Below, piece after piece: positions 61,194 through 64,000 of a stretch of 64,000 nt of DNA (positions are counted from its first letter, which is position 1; each line of letters opens with the position of its first letter). The stretch lies in assembly GCF_900104965.1 (NCBI RefSeq), contig NZ_LT629757.1:1116001-1180000 (forward strand). The letters are read 5' to 3'. Position numbers and translations under genes: made by a program. This DNA is from Nocardioides scoriae (GTDB taxonomy: Bacteria > Actinomycetota > Actinomycetes > Propionibacteriales > Nocardioidaceae). The notes beneath the pieces are model-generated. The model was not told the origin of the DNA. It searched no databases and saw only the letters and a program-made list of their open reading frames with translations.

Positions 61194-61276
61194 GGGTCCT
61201 CCTGGCGTTCGCGGGCGGCGGGCGCGCCGAGCCTACCGCCGGGCGCCGTGACGGGTCGGGCCGCCGTCACGGGCGA

Positions 61277-62026
61277 CTAGAGCTGGCCGGCCTCGAGCAG
61301 GGCGCCGAGCTCGTCGGAGGTGAGGTCGCGCAGCTCCCCGCTCCGGATGCCGCGCACCACCACGGGCCCGATCGCGGTCCGGGTCAGGCGCCTGACCGGG
61401 TGACCGACGTGATCGAGCAGCCGCCGCACGATCCGGTTGCGGCCCTCGTGGATCACCAGCTCGACGATCGAGCGCTCGCGGGTGCTGGAGACGACCTTGA
61501 CCCGCGAGACCGTCACCGGGCCGTCCTCGAGCTCGACCCCGGCGAGCAGCCGCTTGAGGACGGCCTTCTCGACCACGCCGTCGACCTCGGCGACGTAGGT
61601 CTTGTCCATCTCGTACGACGGGTGGGCCAGCCGCTGGGCGAACTCTCCGTCGTTGGTGAGCAGGATCAGCCCGTCGGTGTCGGTGTCGAGCCGACCCACG
61701 TGGAAGAGCCGCTCGGGCCGGTCGGCCACGACGTCGCCGAGGTGGCGCCGGCCCTCGGGGTCGGACATGGTCGAGACGACGCCCCGGGGCTTGTTGAGGG
61801 CCAGGTAGACGTGGTCGCTGACCGGGGGCAGCCGCTTGCCGTCGACCCGGATGACCGCGCGCCGCGGGTCGACCTTGGTGCCGAGCCGCGTGACGACCTC
61901 GCCGTCGACCTCGACCAGCCCGGCGAGCATGATCTCCTCGCACTTGCGACGGCTGGCCACGCCCGACTGGGCCAGCAGCTTCTGCAGCCGGACCAGTCCC
62001 TCCTCGTCGGTCTCGATCTCCCTCAT
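61277..62026 (-). CDS. rluB: Ribosomal large-subunit pseudouridine synthase RluB-type
   Basis: A 249-residue enzyme. The N-terminal S4 RNA-binding domain (LVRLQKLLAQSGVASRRKCEEIM) is followed by the RsuA/RluB catalytic domain with the Asp in VGRLDTDTDGLILLTND. Acts on 23S rRNA. The ATG at 62026 overlaps the scpB stop by 4 bp. Confidence 0.94.
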   Translation of the reverse strand: MREIETDEEGLVRLQKLLAQSGVASRRKCEEIMLAGLVEVDGEVVTRLGTKVDPRRAVIRVDGKRLPPVSDHVYLALNKPRGVVSTMSDPEGRRHLGDVVADRPERLFHVGRLDTDTDGLILLTNDGEFAQRLAHPSYEMDKTYVAEVDGVVEKAVLKRLLAGVELEDGPVTVSRVKVVSSTRERSIVELVIHEGRNRIVRRLLDHVGHPVRRLTRTAIGPVVVRGIRSGELRDLTSDELGALLEAGQL

Positions 62027-62721
62027 GGGGCCATGCTGTCATCGGGCCCGGACCCGGCCTCGACCCGAGGCACCGCCGCGACCTCCTGCTCGTCCTCCAG
62101 GTCCTCGATCCCGGGCAGGAACGGCGCCAGCTCGGGCAGCTCGTCGAGCGAGCCGATGCCGATGCGCTCGAGGAAGTAGCGGGTCGTCCGGTAGAGGTGC
62201 GCGCCGGTCTCCGCGTCGTGGCCGGCCTCCTCGACCAGGCCGCGGGCAAGCAGGGTGCGCATCACGCCGTCGACGTTGACGCCGCGGATCGCCGAGACCC
62301 GGCTGCGGCTGACCGGCTGCTGGTAGGCCACGACCGCGAGCGTCTCGAGCGCCGCCTGCGTCAGCCGGGCCTGCTGGCCGTCGAGCACGAAGCGCTCGAC
62401 CACGCCGGCGAGCTCCTCGCGGGTGTAGTAGCGCCAGCCGCCGGCCACGTGGCGCAGCTCGAAGCCGCGGCCGGTCTCGTCGTACTCCCGGGCCAGGGCG
62501 GCGAGCGCCGCCTCCACGTCGGGCACGGGGTGGCCCACCGCCGCAGCGAGCGTGGTGTCGTCGAGGGGCTGGTCGGACACCATCAGCAGCGCTTCCAGGG
62601 CAGGACGCAGCGGGGCCAGGGGCACGTCGAGCGTCGGGTCGTCGCCCGTCGCGTCGGCGCCCGTCGGGTCCGCGGCGTCCCCAGCGGGCTGGTCAGCGGG
62701 CTGGTCAGTGGGCTGGCTCAT
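62023..62721 (-). CDS. scpB: Segregation and condensation protein B
   Basis: A 232-residue ScpB. Two winged helices: LEALLMVSDQPLDDTTLAAA and LTQAALETLAVVAYQQPVSRSRVSAIRGV. It forms SMC-kleisin complexes with ScpA for chromosome segregation. The first 35 residues, rich in Gln, Pro, Asp and Thr, are flexible. It overlaps scpA by 17 bp. Confidence 0.95.
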   Translation of the reverse strand: MSQPTDQPADQPAGDAADPTGADATGDDPTLDVPLAPLRPALEALLMVSDQPLDDTTLAAAVGHPVPDVEAALAALAREYDETGRGFELRHVAGGWRYYTREELAGVVERFVLDGQQARLTQAALETLAVVAYQQPVSRSRVSAIRGVNVDGVMRTLLARGLVEEAGHDAETGAHLYRTTRYFLERIGIGSLDELPELAPFLPGIEDLEDEQEVAAVPRVEAGSGPDDSMAP

Positions 62722-63586
62722 GCGGCTCCTCGGCTGCAGGGGGTACGTCGGCCCCGGCCGGGGGCCCGTCGAACTCGTCGTCGATCTCGACCTCGGTGTC
62801 GTCGTCGCCCGTCCAGCGGATGCTCAGCTCCCCCAGCGGCGTGACCTGGTCGAAGGCCACCACGCCCTCCCGGAACAGCTCCAGCAGCGCCAGGAAGCGC
62901 GCCACCCGGGTCATCGTGTCGGGCGCGTCGGCGGCCAGGGAGCGGAAGGTCGTCGTGCCGCTCCCCCGCAACCGCCCCACCACCACGGCAGCCTGCTCGC
63001 GCACGCTGACGGCGGGGGCGTGGATGTGGGCCAGGCCGACGCCCTCGGGCTCCGGCTTGGGCGCCATCGCACGGGCCGCCAGCCGGGCGAGCTCCTCCAG
63101 CCCCAGCCCGATCAGCACCTCGGGCAGCAGCGTGGCGAACCGCTCGTCGAGGCCGACGGCGCGCGGGTGGCGGCGCTCCTCGCCCAGCATCCGGGTCTCG
63201 AGCAGCGAGGCCACCTGCTTGAAGGCGCGGTACTGCAGCAGCCGCGCGAAGAGCAGGTCGCGGGCCTCGAGCAGCGCCAGGTCCTCCTCGTCCTCGACGT
63301 CGCCCTGCGGCAGCAGCCGGGCCGCCTTGAGGTCGAGCAGCGTCGAGGCCACCAGCAGGAACGACGTCGTCTGCTCCAGGTCCCAGCCCTCGCCCTCGGG
63401 ACCGGCCGCCTGGTGGGCCTTGATGTGGGCGATGAACTCGTCGGTGACCTGCGAGAGCGCGACCTCGGTGACGTCGAGCTTGTGCCGGCTGATCAGGCTC
63501 AGCAGCAGGTCGAAGGGACCCTCGAAGTTGGCGAGGTGGACGGCGAAGCCGGTGGCCTCGACCTGGGTCCCCGCGTCCTCAGTCAC
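62705..63586 (-). CDS. scpA: Segregation and condensation protein A (kleisin)
   Basis: A 293-residue kleisin. FAVHLANFEGPFDLLLSLISRHKLDVTEVALSQVTDEF is the N-terminal SMC-binding helix pair; EQAAVVVGRLRGSGTTTFRSL and VARFLALLELFREGVVAFDQVTPLGEL are the C-terminal winged helix. Partner of ScpB. The start is 8 bp inside the RHH-like gene. Confidence 0.95.
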   Translation of the reverse strand: MTEDAGTQVEATGFAVHLANFEGPFDLLLSLISRHKLDVTEVALSQVTDEFIAHIKAHQAAGPEGEGWDLEQTTSFLLVASTLLDLKAARLLPQGDVEDEEDLALLEARDLLFARLLQYRAFKQVASLLETRMLGEERRHPRAVGLDERFATLLPEVLIGLGLEELARLAARAMAPKPEPEGVGLAHIHAPAVSVREQAAVVVGRLRGSGTTTFRSLAADAPDTMTRVARFLALLELFREGVVAFDQVTPLGELSIRWTGDDDTEVEIDDEFDGPPAGADVPPAAEEPHEPAH

Positions 63587-63950
63587 CGGTGAGGCGCTGC
63601 ACCAGGACGCTGTCCTCGCCGTTGGCCTCGAGGTCGGCCAGCGCCATCGCGATCGCCACCCGGACCAGTCGGCCCCGGTCGACGGCGATGCCCTGGCTGC
63701 GCCGCAGCGAGAGCCGGGCGTGCTCGAGGTCGAGCAGCTCGTCGGCGGTGACGTAGACCGTCATCTTCTCGTCGTGGCGCACCCGTCCGCTCGGCCGCTT
63801 GACGGGCTCGGCCGCGGGCGCCTCCTCGACGGGCGCGACCGTGGCGAGCTGGCGGGCTGCCGTGCCCCGCTCGCGCGCGTCGCCCTGCTCGGGCGCGCCG
63901 CTGGGACGGAACAGGTCGTCGGCGGCCGGCAGGCTCACGCGTCGGGGCAT
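63579..63950 (-). CDS. Small ribbon-helix-helix-like protein between parA and scpA
   Basis: A 123-residue protein. The last 60 residues, KMTVYVTADELLDLEHARLSLRRSQGIAVDRGRLVRVAIAMALADL, resemble a ribbon-helix-helix fold (basic beta strand, two helices), as seen in partner proteins of ParA. The N-terminal part is low-complexity. The ATG at 63950 overlaps the parA stop by 16 bp. The fold is inferred; a role in DNA binding for segregation fits the position. Confidence 0.8.
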   Translation of the reverse strand: MPRRVSLPAADDLFRPSGAPEQGDARERGTAARQLATVAPVEEAPAAEPVKRPSGRVRHDEKMTVYVTADELLDLEHARLSLRRSQGIAVDRGRLVRVAIAMALADLEANGEDSVLVQRLTGD

Positions 63951-64000
63951 CGGTCGAGCACCTCCTTGGCGAGCTGGCGGTACGCCGCGGCACCGGGCGA
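63935..64000 (-). CDS. ParA-like chromosome partition ATPase, C-terminal end (cut by window edge)
   Basis: The minus-strand frame ending in TGA at 63935 reads SPGAAAYRQLAKEVLDRCPDA, the typical C-terminal helix of actinobacterial ParA proteins (AYRxLAxEV). The frame stays open to the right edge. Assignment rests on 21 residues plus its place ahead of the RHH-like gene and scpAB. Confidence 0.75.
   Translation of the reverse strand, partial: SPGAAAYRQLAKEVLDRCPDA

Overview
The window is chromosomal DNA of a very GC-rich actinobacterium. GTG starts and 4-bp start/stop overlaps are frequent, third codon positions are almost all G or C, and the right end has the actinobacterial order parA - scpA - scpB - rluB - aroH - tyrA - cmk - plsC - der. 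Gene content (fused IcmF, SCO6745-like protein, DUF4331 protein, many SDR/MDR oxidoreductases) fits a soil-type Nocardioidaceae member, Nocardioides-like. The genus is inference; no rRNA is present.

Left part (1-11770): end of icmF with a coupled cobalamin-receptor-like protein; an MFS transporter behind two dyads, with a universal stress protein; a photolyase-related protein that looks circularly permuted and carries an Fe-S photolyase-type cysteine set; a CBS-BON protein; an HTH-GNAT fusion; a three-gene unit (Tat protein, DUF4331, His-rich protein); a GT39-like membrane glycosyltransferase and a methyltransferase.

11783-21763 looks like one regulon. An AraC-type regulator sits next to an aldehyde dehydrogenase; an operon of HMG-CoA lyase family, CoA-transferase III and AceE-like E1; and a DinB-like plus zinc-MDR pair. 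All three transcription units have the same motif 55-75 bp upstream of their starts: TATCCG and GTCCGC with TCCG cores 21 bp apart. The substrate is not evident; an acyl-CoA or branched acid that gives acetoacetate and acetyl-CoA is a guess.

21840-29215 is scarred: two places hold C-terminal fragments of two genes pointing away from each other, as expected when one deletion removes both N-termini, and there are further remnants (a MerR tail; a fragment of a family with an intact member at 52059). Intact here are an OsmC protein behind an AT-rich dyad, an SDR/zinc-ADH pair, an orphan sensor kinase and a methyltransferase.

29216-37633 is a catabolic cluster for a ring compound: MFS and LysR diverge from FAD hydroxylase, type I extradiol dioxygenase, FAH-family hydrolase, SDR, C-C bond hydrolase and cyclase-family hydrolase. 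37824-44053 is a second, mirror-like redox cluster around a TetR gene and a 26-bp palindrome, with paralogous alpha/beta hydrolases at both outer ends. 44150-51233 is a sugar island: an alpha-galactosidase relic, a SorC-type regulator, a FrcABC-like ABC importer, a fructose-6-phosphate aldolase-like enzyme and an FGGY kinase. 51234-55236 holds small unrecognised genes next to tRNA-Pro(GGG). From 55509 on there is an HtrA-like protease and then the conserved housekeeping operon on the minus strand.
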